Below the pieces are notes generated by a model, which did no database searches, was not told the DNA's origin, and worked only from the letters and a program-made list of their open reading frames with translations. From assembly GCA_003313425.1 (NCBI GenBank), contig NHZP01000012.1, positions 1,488,001-1,552,000 on the forward strand: a stretch of DNA of 64,000 bases, read 5' to 3'. The translations under genes and the position numbers were made by a program. The DNA is from Pseudopyrenochaeta lycopersici (taxonomy: Eukaryota; Ascomycota; Dothideomycetes; Pleosporales; Pseudopyrenochaetaceae). This document shows, one piece after another, positions 10,650 through 19,665 of the stretch (position 1 is its first letter; each line of letters opens with the position of its first letter).

Positions 10650-12306
10650 ATGGCCGGACTCATTCCGCCAGACCTCCAGATTCCATCCGGCATGGATCCT
10701 ATGGAATTCTACCTCCAGCTTCCCGCTATGAGCACAGCTCTGATACCGCCAGGATCTGATACAACCATGACACTGGCTGGACCTGATCAAGTGTGGTATT
10801 TGGTTGTCGCAGTCACATGTACTGCATTTCCAGCTTTCTTTCTCGTGCTGAGGGTGTACACGAGAGCTGCTATTTTCAAGTCGTTCGAGATAACAGACTG
10901 TAAGCGAAAGCTCTAGCTGAATTCCTCTTTGTACTAACCAGCTCCAGACTTCTTATTTTTGGCCTTTGTACGTTTCTCTATGGTGATCAGCTAATTAGTG
11001 CTCACAAACAATCAGCCTTTGATTGTCATCGAAATAGTTATGGGCTGGTACATGGTGAGATGGGGAGCAGGTGTGCATCAATGGCAAGTTACATTGGGCC
11101 AACTGTTCAATCAGCTCTTCGTAAGTGCTTTACTTCACCTCATGAGCCATTTTAATCACCCCTAGTGGGCAAACACTGCGCAAGTAATTTATTGTCCACT
11201 CAGCTTCCTCGTCAAGATGGCCATATTGCTGCAGTATCTCCGCCTTTTTGCTCCAAGTCGTAGTGCCAACAAGACAATGTGGTACGGCTCATGGCTAACA
11301 ATCGTAGCCACACTCGTCGCCTACACCATCTTCATGTTTTGGACGATATTCTATTGCTCACCTAGGCGCATGATATGGTTCAAACTTACGCCGGGGGGGC
11401 AATGCCATGATGTGAACGTTATCATTCTTTCGCAAGGCGCGTTCAACATGGCTTCTGATATAGTTGTTCTACTACTCCCAGTGTCTTCTCTTTGGCAGCT
11501 GAGAGTGCCTCTCGCCAAAAAGGTCTTTATCACCTTGCTTTTTGGTACCGGATTATTGTAAGTGATGGCGAGGCCTTTTTCAAGTGGGCATTAACGAATA
11601 TTACAGGGCATGCATTGCGTCTGCTATGCGCATTGTGTTCACAATGAGGATTGCTTCGGTTATTGCTCAAGCTGATGTGTCATATAATGGGCTTTTCATC
11701 GGACTTTGGACTGAAGCCGAAGTTTCCCTTGGATTCATGGTGGCGTGCTCATTATGCTTCCCCAAATTGATACAAGTCAAAGGCGAGAAGTTGAGGACAT
11801 CTCTATCATGGGGACCACGACTGGCTTCCTCCTCTTCATCTAAGATGCGTAAGACTTCTTCTTGGAGTGATTACCGAAGGAGCATGCAACCAAAGTCGAA
11901 AGAATCACAACATTTGAAGCAGGTTGGTGAGCAGCTGAGGTATTATGAGGGGCGCGAGGAACAGCAGCCGCAGTCGACGGCAAACTTACAGACCACGAAA
12001 CATCGACCTGATATTTATATGCTACCGAGCACTATAAGCAGTAGCGAATATTCTCAAAGTGTATATTCCCAAAGCAATTCCGCTCAATGTACAAGCGAGG
12101 ACAATGTCAGTATTGAGGTCGCCACGCTCGCACATCGAGAGATACCAAGAACGATTAGTGTCCGCACAGAAGAAGTGCCTATCCGGTTGGATTCCTCTAG
12201 CATATTACTCCAGCCACTAGACGATGAGACGCGGGTGCCTCGAGAGTCAAACTTTGATACTTTCAAGATCATGATAGATAGTACACGGCGGAGAGAGACC
12301 GTATGA
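10650..12306 (+). CDS. Rhodopsin-domain integral membrane protein 2 (Pth11-like GPCR family)
   Basis: 488 aa from five exons: 10650-10899, 10948-10967, 11016-11120, 11166-11557 and 11607-12306, all in phase. Landmarks: VWYLVVAVTCTAFPAFFLVL (helix 1), RVYTRAAIFKSFEITD|Y|FFLLAF, WGAGVHQWQV (the GxGxH position), WANTAQVIYCPLSFLVKMA, CHDVNVIILSQGAFNMASD and GLFIGLWTEAEVSLGFM. Exon 2 is only 20 nt and encodes the end of helix 2. The C-terminal ~165 residues are Ser/Gln-rich (SSSEYSQSVYSQSNS) and likely cytosolic and phosphorylated. It shares fold and exon style with the gene at 8016 but differs in sequence and tail, so it is a diverged paralogue rather than a recent duplicate. Its function is inferred as a cell-surface sensor. 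Confidence 0.9.
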
Positions 12307-13615
12307 TGCTATTGAGCAGAGATTAATCCCATTTTACATCATATATGTTTGACCAACTCGAGAACTCTCATTTCACTGTAATGGCTAAACAAGAGAGTGT
12401 AACAGCACTTCATGGCTTGATCTTTCGACTCCAAGCTTGGAAACACTCACAACTAACCAGGAGATACAAAAGAAATCCTCCCATTTGCGTTTCTTCAAAG
12501 CTGAGACCTCCCCATCAACCATTTTACTGTATACTACTATTGTACTGGCCTGGCAGTTCGCTGATCCATGCGCAGCGACATCGACTCAGTGCCAGAATGC
12601 CCCTGGCCAGCACTGGTGTACAGTGGCTATTCCTAATAGATTGATTAAGCCATACGATCGTGCCATATTCAATACGGCCAAAACGAGACACTACCAATTG
12701 GCGCTTCAATATCTTCTAGGCAACATGCTTTTGCTTCCAAATAGCGAGCGATCTCCGCGCGAGGTACTTGTCAAGCGGATCAACGAATCTCACAAGGCGC
12801 CCGATAGTAATTCACACACTGCTTATGACCTTGGAGTATCTTAAAGGTCTCATGCTTGCGCGTCCGACAACTGGAACGCCCACGATGAAAGCTTTTGGTA
12901 TACGCCGGTCCAGAACTGTATATATTCCCACCGATGTTGTTCTAGTTCCAGAATCATATTGGGACTATTTAGTATATACTGCAATGTTGAACAGCTTTTG
13001 ACTTGCTCTTGGGACATGATTGATGGAATACTAGCGTGCTTAGCTAACGGATTTCCTACCTTAGTCAATAACATCTCCGACGAAGCATGAGGACAGGAAC
13101 GCGCATGCCGAAAAAAAAGACTGGAGACAACCGCACCGAGCTCAGCTCACAGATGCTTTCCCCCGGAAGATGTGCACTCGATTAACATATATGTGAGATC
13201 TATGAGCTAAAATTCAGTATCTGGAAGCATAAGCTTTGAATGTTGAGACACTTCAACGTTGTGCAACGACTGAGCAGTGCAGCTCGTTCTCGAAAATCGT
13301 CCAAGAGCAGAGGCAGCTTCATATCCGTCTACGGCTGGATTTTGCTGACAAATACATATGAGGGCGCAGCGAAGCCTAACACCAAAACCGCCAGCCACCA
13401 CATCAATGGAATGTCAGGTCTCTTTGCTGAGTTCGGAATGTCAGCCCTACGGCAACAACTCGGAGAATTTACGTCTACCCGTCGTTACCATCTCGTAGTA
13501 TATCATCCCTTTCAATTGCTATCATCGATCGATTTGGCTATTTTAGTGTGCTGCTTTGTCGCACTTGATTTTGAATTTGAAAGGCGCGTGGGCGTTGATT
13601 TCTTGTTCATTCTTC

Positions 13616-13651
<36 letters not shown>

Positions 13652-14296
13652 AGAAGAAACCCAGTATGAGAATGGTACTTTGAAAAGATTATGATCCCAA
13701 TTAGTGAAGCTGTCGAATGCGAAATTGATAGTTTTACATCATGACGGTCTCTTTTTGTTGGTAAATTAGATCCACAGATCAGCGATACGCGCCATCTGAG
13801 ACCATAGATTGACTGGCAAAGGTGTTGAGAATAACCCGAGGCTCTTATTGGACGATATTGTGTTCTGATGATATCTTTTCTTATATTCTTATATAGTCGC
13901 GGTGGTTCTTTTAATAGGATTAATAGGCTTAAGCATGAAAATACTATTGGCTCGATATATGATCAAGTAAGACCGTTCCTGCCTTCCTCAAATCTACAAT
14001 GATGGCTGACTATTGTAGAATTTTTTTGTGATACATGAGTAAGGATGTGACAATACAGGAGGCTTCTTCAGCAGGGACCAGTGTAACTGTGAGGGCCAGG
14101 TTTGGCTCTTCACACGTGACTTATCGATACGCACGCTCCATCGTGCATTCCATCTCGCGTTTCGCGCTTCGCGCTTCACCCGCATCACCGCCTTCTTCTC
14201 GACTCCATCCGAACACAACTTCACTACGTCGCGTTTTTGCCACTTGTACGCTTCGTTGTCACTTTCTCCATAAACACATCGCTAGCAAAGCCCACG
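12307..14296. other. 2-kb gene-poor stretch
   Basis: No supported gene. Open frames at 12437-12844 and 13240-13683 (+) have no recognisable motif, and the second is partly a translation of the (ATC)11 repeat. An AT-rich patch lies around 13840-13990. Confidence 0.5.
13618..13650 (+). repeat. (ATC)11 microsatellite
   Basis: A perfect trinucleotide run of 11 units, flanked by TCTTCTC on the left and AAGAAG on the right. Confidence 0.95.
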
Positions 14297-15036
14297 ATGA
14301 TGTTGACGACGTCCTTCTTGCCGCCTCCAACGCAATACTATTCATCATACATGCCACCAAGATCCTCACCACTGTCTGAACGCTCCGCCAATGCCGCTCC
14401 GCGATTGTTCGACTTCAGCATGGCATCAAAGGCCGACGAAAAGAAGGCACCAGTGTCACAGCGCGCGTACAAGCCGAACCCGGTGATGCAGACACGCGAC
14501 GCGGCTACCAAGCGGCGAAGAGACATGTTCTTCAGACGTGTCCAAGACAACCGTGATGATAAGAAGTGGGCAGCGCGTGGCGATCAGGCACGTGTCATTG
14601 ATAATGTCCGTTGTTTATGCAGCAAATGCTAATTAACACGCAGATTCAACAACTTGACTTCGTGTCCGAGCGCAAACGTTGGGAAGCCGAGAAAGCGCGT
14701 CAAGCACCCCAAGAAGAAGATGTCATTGACGAAGACTTTCTAGAAGACGCGATGCTACCAGTCTTCCAATCACACGCGCCGGAATTCGAGCAAGAGATGA
14801 TCGAGGCAGATCATATAGCCGCGCAAGAGGACTATGAGTTACAACAATTGATTGCATCAATGGAGCAGGAATTAGATGCGAAGTCACAGCATTATGGGAG
14901 TGACGACGATGATTACGACTCGATCCTCATGGAGTGCGCGACGACAGTGGATCAGCAGCACCAACAGCAACGGCAACATGCCATTAGTGGGTTCCACGAG
15001 GTAGACATGATCGATATGGATATGACGGACAGTTGA
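14297..15036 (+). CDS. Small conserved-looking protein of unknown function, coiled-coil
   Basis: Two exons, about 227 aa: 14297-14587 and 14644-15036. The second exon opens at IQQLDFVSERKRWEAEKARQ after an acceptor preceded by CTAATTAACACGCAG. The donor is ambiguous. A GC donor at 14588 (CAG|GCACGT) gives the join GDQ|IQQ; GT donors at 14594 or 14606 are also in phase and add two or seven residues. The N-terminal half is basic (RDAATKRRRDMFFRRVQDNR), and the C-terminal half is acidic and Gln-rich with predicted helices (EQEMIEADHIAAQEDYELQQ). I do not recognise the family; the charge pattern suggests a nuclear or RNA-associated protein, which is inference. The start could also be the internal Met in SMASKADEKK. 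Confidence 0.65.
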
Positions 15037-15197
15037 GAAGAAGGGCACGCCATTGGTTGTGCATGTAATGTAGAGGTAATGGCGTAGGACCAAACATGAT
15101 CACAAGTCACTTCAATGAAGCCAGAACAGGGTGTAGGTATTGTTTGTACACTTGGGGTATCTGAGAGATATGAGACAATGGCTCCTGTAAGAGAAGA

Positions 15198-16272
15198 TTA
15201 TTGTGTGGGACAGCCTTGATCCATATCCTGCAGCGCTTCTTGCGCAGCATTCATATCGCCAACAAGATCTGGCGGTGGGGAGCCAGCGGCCTGCATCTGT
15301 AATTCTGTCAGTCATGTGCATGGACAAGTTTGTTGGATTGCCAGTAGTAGCTGCAACACGTACCTTTTGCATCCTCTCTACAATGTACTCTCGATCCCCG
15401 GCATTTCCATCACTATATCCCTTTCTCTCGAACCTGCCCACGATTTCCCTGACTAAAGTCTGCTGCTCCTCATATCTCTTTAAATCATCCTTGGCCACCT
15501 TTTCCCTGTTCTCCTCCATCCACTTGGGGAACTTATCGTCCAGCTCCTTCATTGGCTCATACAGAATATCCTTGTTAGTCAGCTGTTCCATCATGCCCAT
15601 GAGGATCTTGGAGAAGTCTTCGTCGCCATCCTCGCCGCCGCCGAAGCCACTCCCTTCCATGGAGGCAAGCATCTGTGCGAGGATGTCGTCCTGGGAGGAT
15701 GAGGCTGCGGCAGAGGTAGCAGTGTCGGAGGAGGATTGCATGCGCTCCATTGTCTTCTTGATCGTTTCCTGAAAGCTCTTCTCAGCTTTCGTGGTTGTTT
15801 CCTTTTCGGATTCACTTGGGACAGAAGGTTCGTTGGGTCTGCCTTGGGATTTTGTAGCTGATGGGGCAGCAGCGTGCAGCGGGTTCACATTGCCCATTTC
15901 TTGGCTCATTTCCTTCATAATGTCTTCGAATTGTTTCTGGAAATCGCCTTGGCCGAGAAGCTGCTCCATTTCTTTCTGCAGCTGCTTTGCAAATTCGTCT
16001 TCGTTCTCGACGAGGAGCTCGGCGGGCGAGATGTCTTGGGGCCTCCCCGGGCCTGATGTTGTTGGCGCGGCGGAGTCTTGGGATGTAGAGGCTGAAGCGG
16101 CAGCGGCAGATGCTTTGGGGTCGAGCTTGGTATTTGCGAATTCGTCGAGGACGTCGTCGAGGTCGGACAGGTCGTCTTCCTCGGGGTCAGATGCGACCCC
16201 TAGCGGGGGGGAAGACGTAGGTGGTGCTCTGGAGGGCACTTCCTCCTCTTTCGTTGCTGGCGCATCCGCCAT
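15198..16272 (-). CDS. PEX19: Peroxin-19, peroxisomal membrane protein import receptor
   Basis: Soluble chaperone and receptor for peroxisomal membrane proteins; it docks on PEX3. Two exons, 16272-15364 and 15296-15198 (335 aa). The N-terminal part is acidic (EEDDLSDLDDVLDEFAN, the PEX3-binding helix region). A helical PEX19 core follows with FAKQLQKEMEQLLG, FEDIMKEMSQEMG, ILMGMMEQLTNKDILYEPM and KFPKWMEENREK. The short last exon encodes GSPPPDLVGDMNAAQEAL and ends in CPTQ, a CaaX box ending in Gln as in farnesylated yeast and fungal PEX19. Without removing the 67-nt intron the frame runs into an unrelated tail, so the intron is needed for the CaaX end. Divergent from UBC9. A CCTCGG element sits 120 bp upstream of the ATG. 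Confidence 0.96.
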
Positions 16273-16728
16273 TTTTTCTTGTCAGAGTACACGCCAAATA
16301 TTTCGGAGAAGAAACCGATGCTGGAGAAGGCTCACGAGACAGCAAAGTAGTGTGGCATGCAGAGGCTCGGCACGCATGCACACCATGCCAGCCTCGGCCC
16401 GTCGTCAGCCAGGACGATAAGCGGGGCATCTCTTTAGCGCGGGGCACCAGATCGCGGCTTTCCGCCCCAGCCCTGCAGCCTCAGGTCCACGTCCGTGGCG
16501 CCCAATAATTGTTAATCGTCACGTGCATCTGCAACTTGACTTCACCTCACGCCCACGGTGTTTGGCTCTCGTCTTCACCCAGTTGTCCCTGCTTGATAAG
16601 CACGCCAACGTACCTTTCTGCACCCTGCTGCACAGTCACACTCTCGCTCACGACTGCCGCTCGCCCCCGAATCAGCAACGGCCGAACAAGTTGGAGCGCA
16701 ACGCCAGCCTTGCCATCGCAGCATTACA
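16273..16728. promoter_or_regulatory. Divergent promoter region, PEX19 / UBC9
   Basis: 456 bp separate the two starts. It carries one CCTCGG hexamer (16392-16397). No other gene is seen. Confidence 0.55.
16392..16397. promoter_or_regulatory. CCTCGG hexamer, candidate FarA/FarB site upstream of PEX19
   Basis: CCTCGG is the core described for the fatty-acid regulators FarA/FarB (Ctf1 family) in Aspergillus and related fungi. Here it lies 120 bp upstream of the PEX19 start codon. A single hexamer is weak evidence; the context of a peroxisomal gene makes it worth noting. Confidence 0.4.
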
Positions 16729-17342
16729 ATGTCTCTCTGCATGAACCGCCTCTCCGAGGAGAGGTCTGCCACCCGCCCGTCGCTCACTGCTCTTTATTTC
16801 GCTGACCAGTTTCCCAGGAAGCAATGGCGACGCGATCATCCCTTCGGCTTCTTCGCAAAACCCATGCGCGGCGGGAATGGAATGATGGACCTCAAGAAGT
16901 GGGACTGCGGTGTTCCGGGCAAAGAAAAAACAATCTGGGAAGGCGGCCTCTTCAAGCTCGAAGTCACATTTCCAGATGAGTATCCTACCAAGCCTCCTAA
17001 GTGTACAGCCCTCCCAAACTCAGGCTCTCACGCCAGGCGGCACCATTGATTTCACTCTGGACTGCCCTGCTGACAAGCTCCTGCACAGGCAAGTTCGTAC
17101 CGCCTCTCTTCCACCCAAACGTCTATCCCAGCGGCACCGTCTGCCTATCCATCCTCAACGAAGAAGAAGGGTGGAAGCCCGCGATAACCATCAAGGAGAT
17201 CCTGCTAGGTATCCAATCACTGCTTGACGAGCCAAATCCAGAGTCCCCAGCGCAAGCTGACGCGTTCAATCTTTTCAAAAAGGACAGACAAGCATACGAA
17301 AAGAAGGTGCGCGGCGTGGTTAGGGAGAATCCGGCGCCGTAG
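16729..17342 (+). CDS. UBC9: SUMO-conjugating enzyme E2 (UBC9)
   Basis: Transfers SUMO to target lysines, mainly in the nucleus. Three exons, 16729-16763, 16818-17002 and 17089-17342 (157 aa, the usual UBC9 length). The joins restore [21 protein letters not shown] and TKPPKC|KFVPPLF. The E2 HPN motif and active-site cysteine are in [16 protein letters not shown] (Cys92). [17 protein letters not shown] and [14 protein letters not shown] are the conserved C-terminal helices. The N-terminal MSLCMNRL is the fungal variant of the family start. Divergent from PEX19. Confidence 0.98.
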
Positions 17343-18118
17343 CATACTTTGGGGAGAATTGATTACCAAAACAGATTGGGAGCACAAGGCACACCATGTT
17401 GGTGTGCGCTTTTGTGGGTGACTTAAAGCGGGAGTTAGGAGGGTGGCGCAATGAGCTACCAGGTCCTGCGCTGGTGATTCGCCGTGCTCAGTGAAGGGGG
17501 TGAGGCCCAATTCCTTTGCCTTTCTGATTTTGATATTTTGCGTGTTTTGGAAGCCATGGCGCGATACGGCGTTCGAACATGGGCTGTCATTGGACTGTAC
17601 TCACTCTTGCTGGGACGGTGCTCTAGACGAGGAAAAAAGCGTCCACGTACTTTGCTACCTGCTTACTTTCTCTCCTGACGCATCATCTATGGAGTTTACA
17701 TACAAGATACATTAATCAAGCAACGGCATTTCATCGTAAAGAGCCAATGGTCAGCATAGTGAAAGCTTCGTCTACCTCAGTGTCCTCCATTGCTCTACGT
17801 TCTCCACATGCGCAAAGTCTGCATGCAATCTGTAAAATGATAAGAGTGATTCGAGTGCCTAACGAGCGAAGCCGCCGCTCGCATACCATCGCATTAATTA
17901 GATACTCAAGCAAAGAAAGGTTAAGCCCCATGCTGCTCCCAAGTGCAGTCGTTCCCGCGCACACGATTTTGATATAATACACAACGGCACAAGAAGTAAG
18001 CCACCGCGACTCGTCCCCGAATTCAATTTTGTCTTGCACCGAAACCCCAGAAAGCGTTTGAGCAACTCAAAAAGTGACCAAGGTTTTCTGCCCTTCCGCC
18101 GCCGTCTCCGAGGAGGGC
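17343..18118. other. 776-bp convergent 3' region (UBC9 / PAB2)
   Basis: 3' flanks of two convergent genes. One minus-strand open frame around 17731-18036 lacks an ATG at its head and has no family motif. Nothing else is seen. Confidence 0.55.
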
Positions 18119-19154
18119 TTAGTAAGGGCGATACCCGGACCCTCTGGGGCGATATCCGCCACGGTAACCGCCTCCTCGTGGTGCACCATAGCCGGAGCCA
18201 CCACCATAACCTCCACGGCCGTATGGCGAACCACGACCGCCGTAACCACCACCACCACCGCGCCCGCCTCGGCCGCCGCGTCCCCCTCGTGTCATGCCAG
18301 GGAGATTGGTTCGTTTGGGTACGACCTAATCTACGTTAACGCCTGTGTAACGCTCTTTGGTGTGGTGTACGAGTTGCCCCTTACCTTCAGGTTTCTGCTG
18401 CGAAACTGGCTGTTGTCGAGCACAAGGGCTTCGTTGACCAGATGTGGTTCAGTGAACTCCACATATGCATACCTGCATACGCTCATTAGCGTTCCGAATC
18501 TTTCTGCCAAACTCTTGCCAGGTTGCGAAAGATGATCGCACATAAGTCAGCGAGTCGGCACGCATCAGTGTAGCCATGACTCGTCTGATGCACTGCTCAG
18601 ATCGTACACGATCAACACAAGTTGCCAGTGATGGAAAGGATGAGTCAAAAATACAACTGTGCATCTAAATCTTCAAGGAAAACCTCCTCTTGGTACTGAC
18701 CCTTTGGGATGCCCTGTGAATTTGTCGAGCAAGATCGTGACGCGGTTTATGCTGCCAATGCTCTGGAAATGTGCCTGAATCTCCTCGGGACTGGCCCCGT
18801 AGTCTACGTTGCCCACAAAGACGCTTCGTGCATCAACATCCTCCTTGCTTTCGCGCATCTCGTGTCGTTCGTGGTCGAGCGATTGCTGCATTTCACGGAG
18901 CTTTTGTGCTTCTTCCTCCATCTCTTGCACGCGGCGTCTCATTGCCGAGATCTCCTCCTGAAGCGCGCTGTTAGTACGCATGCCTAGTGAGGTGCATCAT
19001 AAAACGCAGAACGTTTGTAGAGATAGTGACCGTTGTGGGAAGGGTCGCGCGAATGGGAACCACTGGATTCGAGTCGTACCTCCTCATTTGGGTCTTCTGC
19101 GGTATCAAGACGCTCATCTTCCTCGCGCTTCTGCTCGATCTCAGCGTCGGACAT
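18119..19154 (-). CDS. PAB2: PABPN1/Pab2-type nuclear poly(A)-binding protein
   Basis: RNA-binding protein of the PABPN1/S. pombe Pab2 family, acting in poly(A)-tail control and nuclear RNA decay. Four exons: 19154-19080, 18957-18701, 18472-18385 and 18325-18119 (208 aa). Order: an acidic start ([14 protein letters not shown]); a coiled coil ([20 protein letters not shown]); one RRM with RNP2 [10 protein letters not shown] and RNP1 KGYAYVEF (the KG|YAYVEF join is at intron 2); and a C-terminal Arg/Gly-rich tail of about 55 residues ([17 protein letters not shown]), the usual arginine-methylation site. Intron 1 ends with a textbook branch site TACTAAC shortly before CTTCAG. Intron 2 is long at 228 nt. 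Confidence 0.94.
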
Positions 19155-19665
19155 GGCTAAAAATGTTCCAATGGATTCCTAAAGTACACTTTAGCAGGCA
19201 GAAGCAGCTTTGAGACTGTGTAAGCGTACGAGGCTGTACTACTAAGAATATGAAGCTCGGTCAAACTCCAAGTCTTTGCTTTATTTTGTTTCAGCACTGT
19301 TTGCTTAGCTCAAGAAGCTAGTTCGACGGCGTCGGAGCTGCGGTGAAGGGTTGTGTCAAAGGAACGGCACCTGATGGAGGTGAGGGCAATGTTGCTCACC
19401 AGGTAATGACGAATGGCGTCGGGAAATCGTAGCGCGACGCCAAGCGGCTGAGCCTCACTTATGTCAGCTAGCGCTGGTGTCCGACTAAACCCCGGTAGGC
19501 ACAGCGGAACGGCAAATGAGAAACACTATCAGCACTGCTCGTCAGTCAGGGAACAACTGGGGCCCGAAGATTCTAGGATAGATGAGTAAAAGAATCAATA
19601 TACTAATGTGTATCAATGCTATACATCGTTCTCGCACTTCCCCACTTTCCATCTGCTTCTTCAAT
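19155..19665. other. Intergenic region: PAB2 promoter and GCS1 3' flank
   Basis: 511 bp in tandem orientation; no ORF or RNA gene supported. Confidence 0.5.

Noticed and set aside
10121..10790. Overlapping open frames upstream of the second rhodopsin gene
   Set aside because: Short, on both strands, motif-free; likely promoter or UTR sequence.
13240..13683. 147-codon frame ending in an Ile run
   Set aside because: The Ile run is the (ATC)11 microsatellite; the rest has no similarity I recognise.
16509..16805. Open frame overlapping the UBC9 start
   Set aside because: UBC9 exon 1 and its splice junction explain the coding signal; this frame has no motif.
18101..18106. CCGAGG hexamer near PAB2 stop
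   Set aside because: Occurs in the 3' flank of a non-metabolic gene; shows the background frequency of the hexamer, as does the copy in PTC2 intron 1 (41291-41296).
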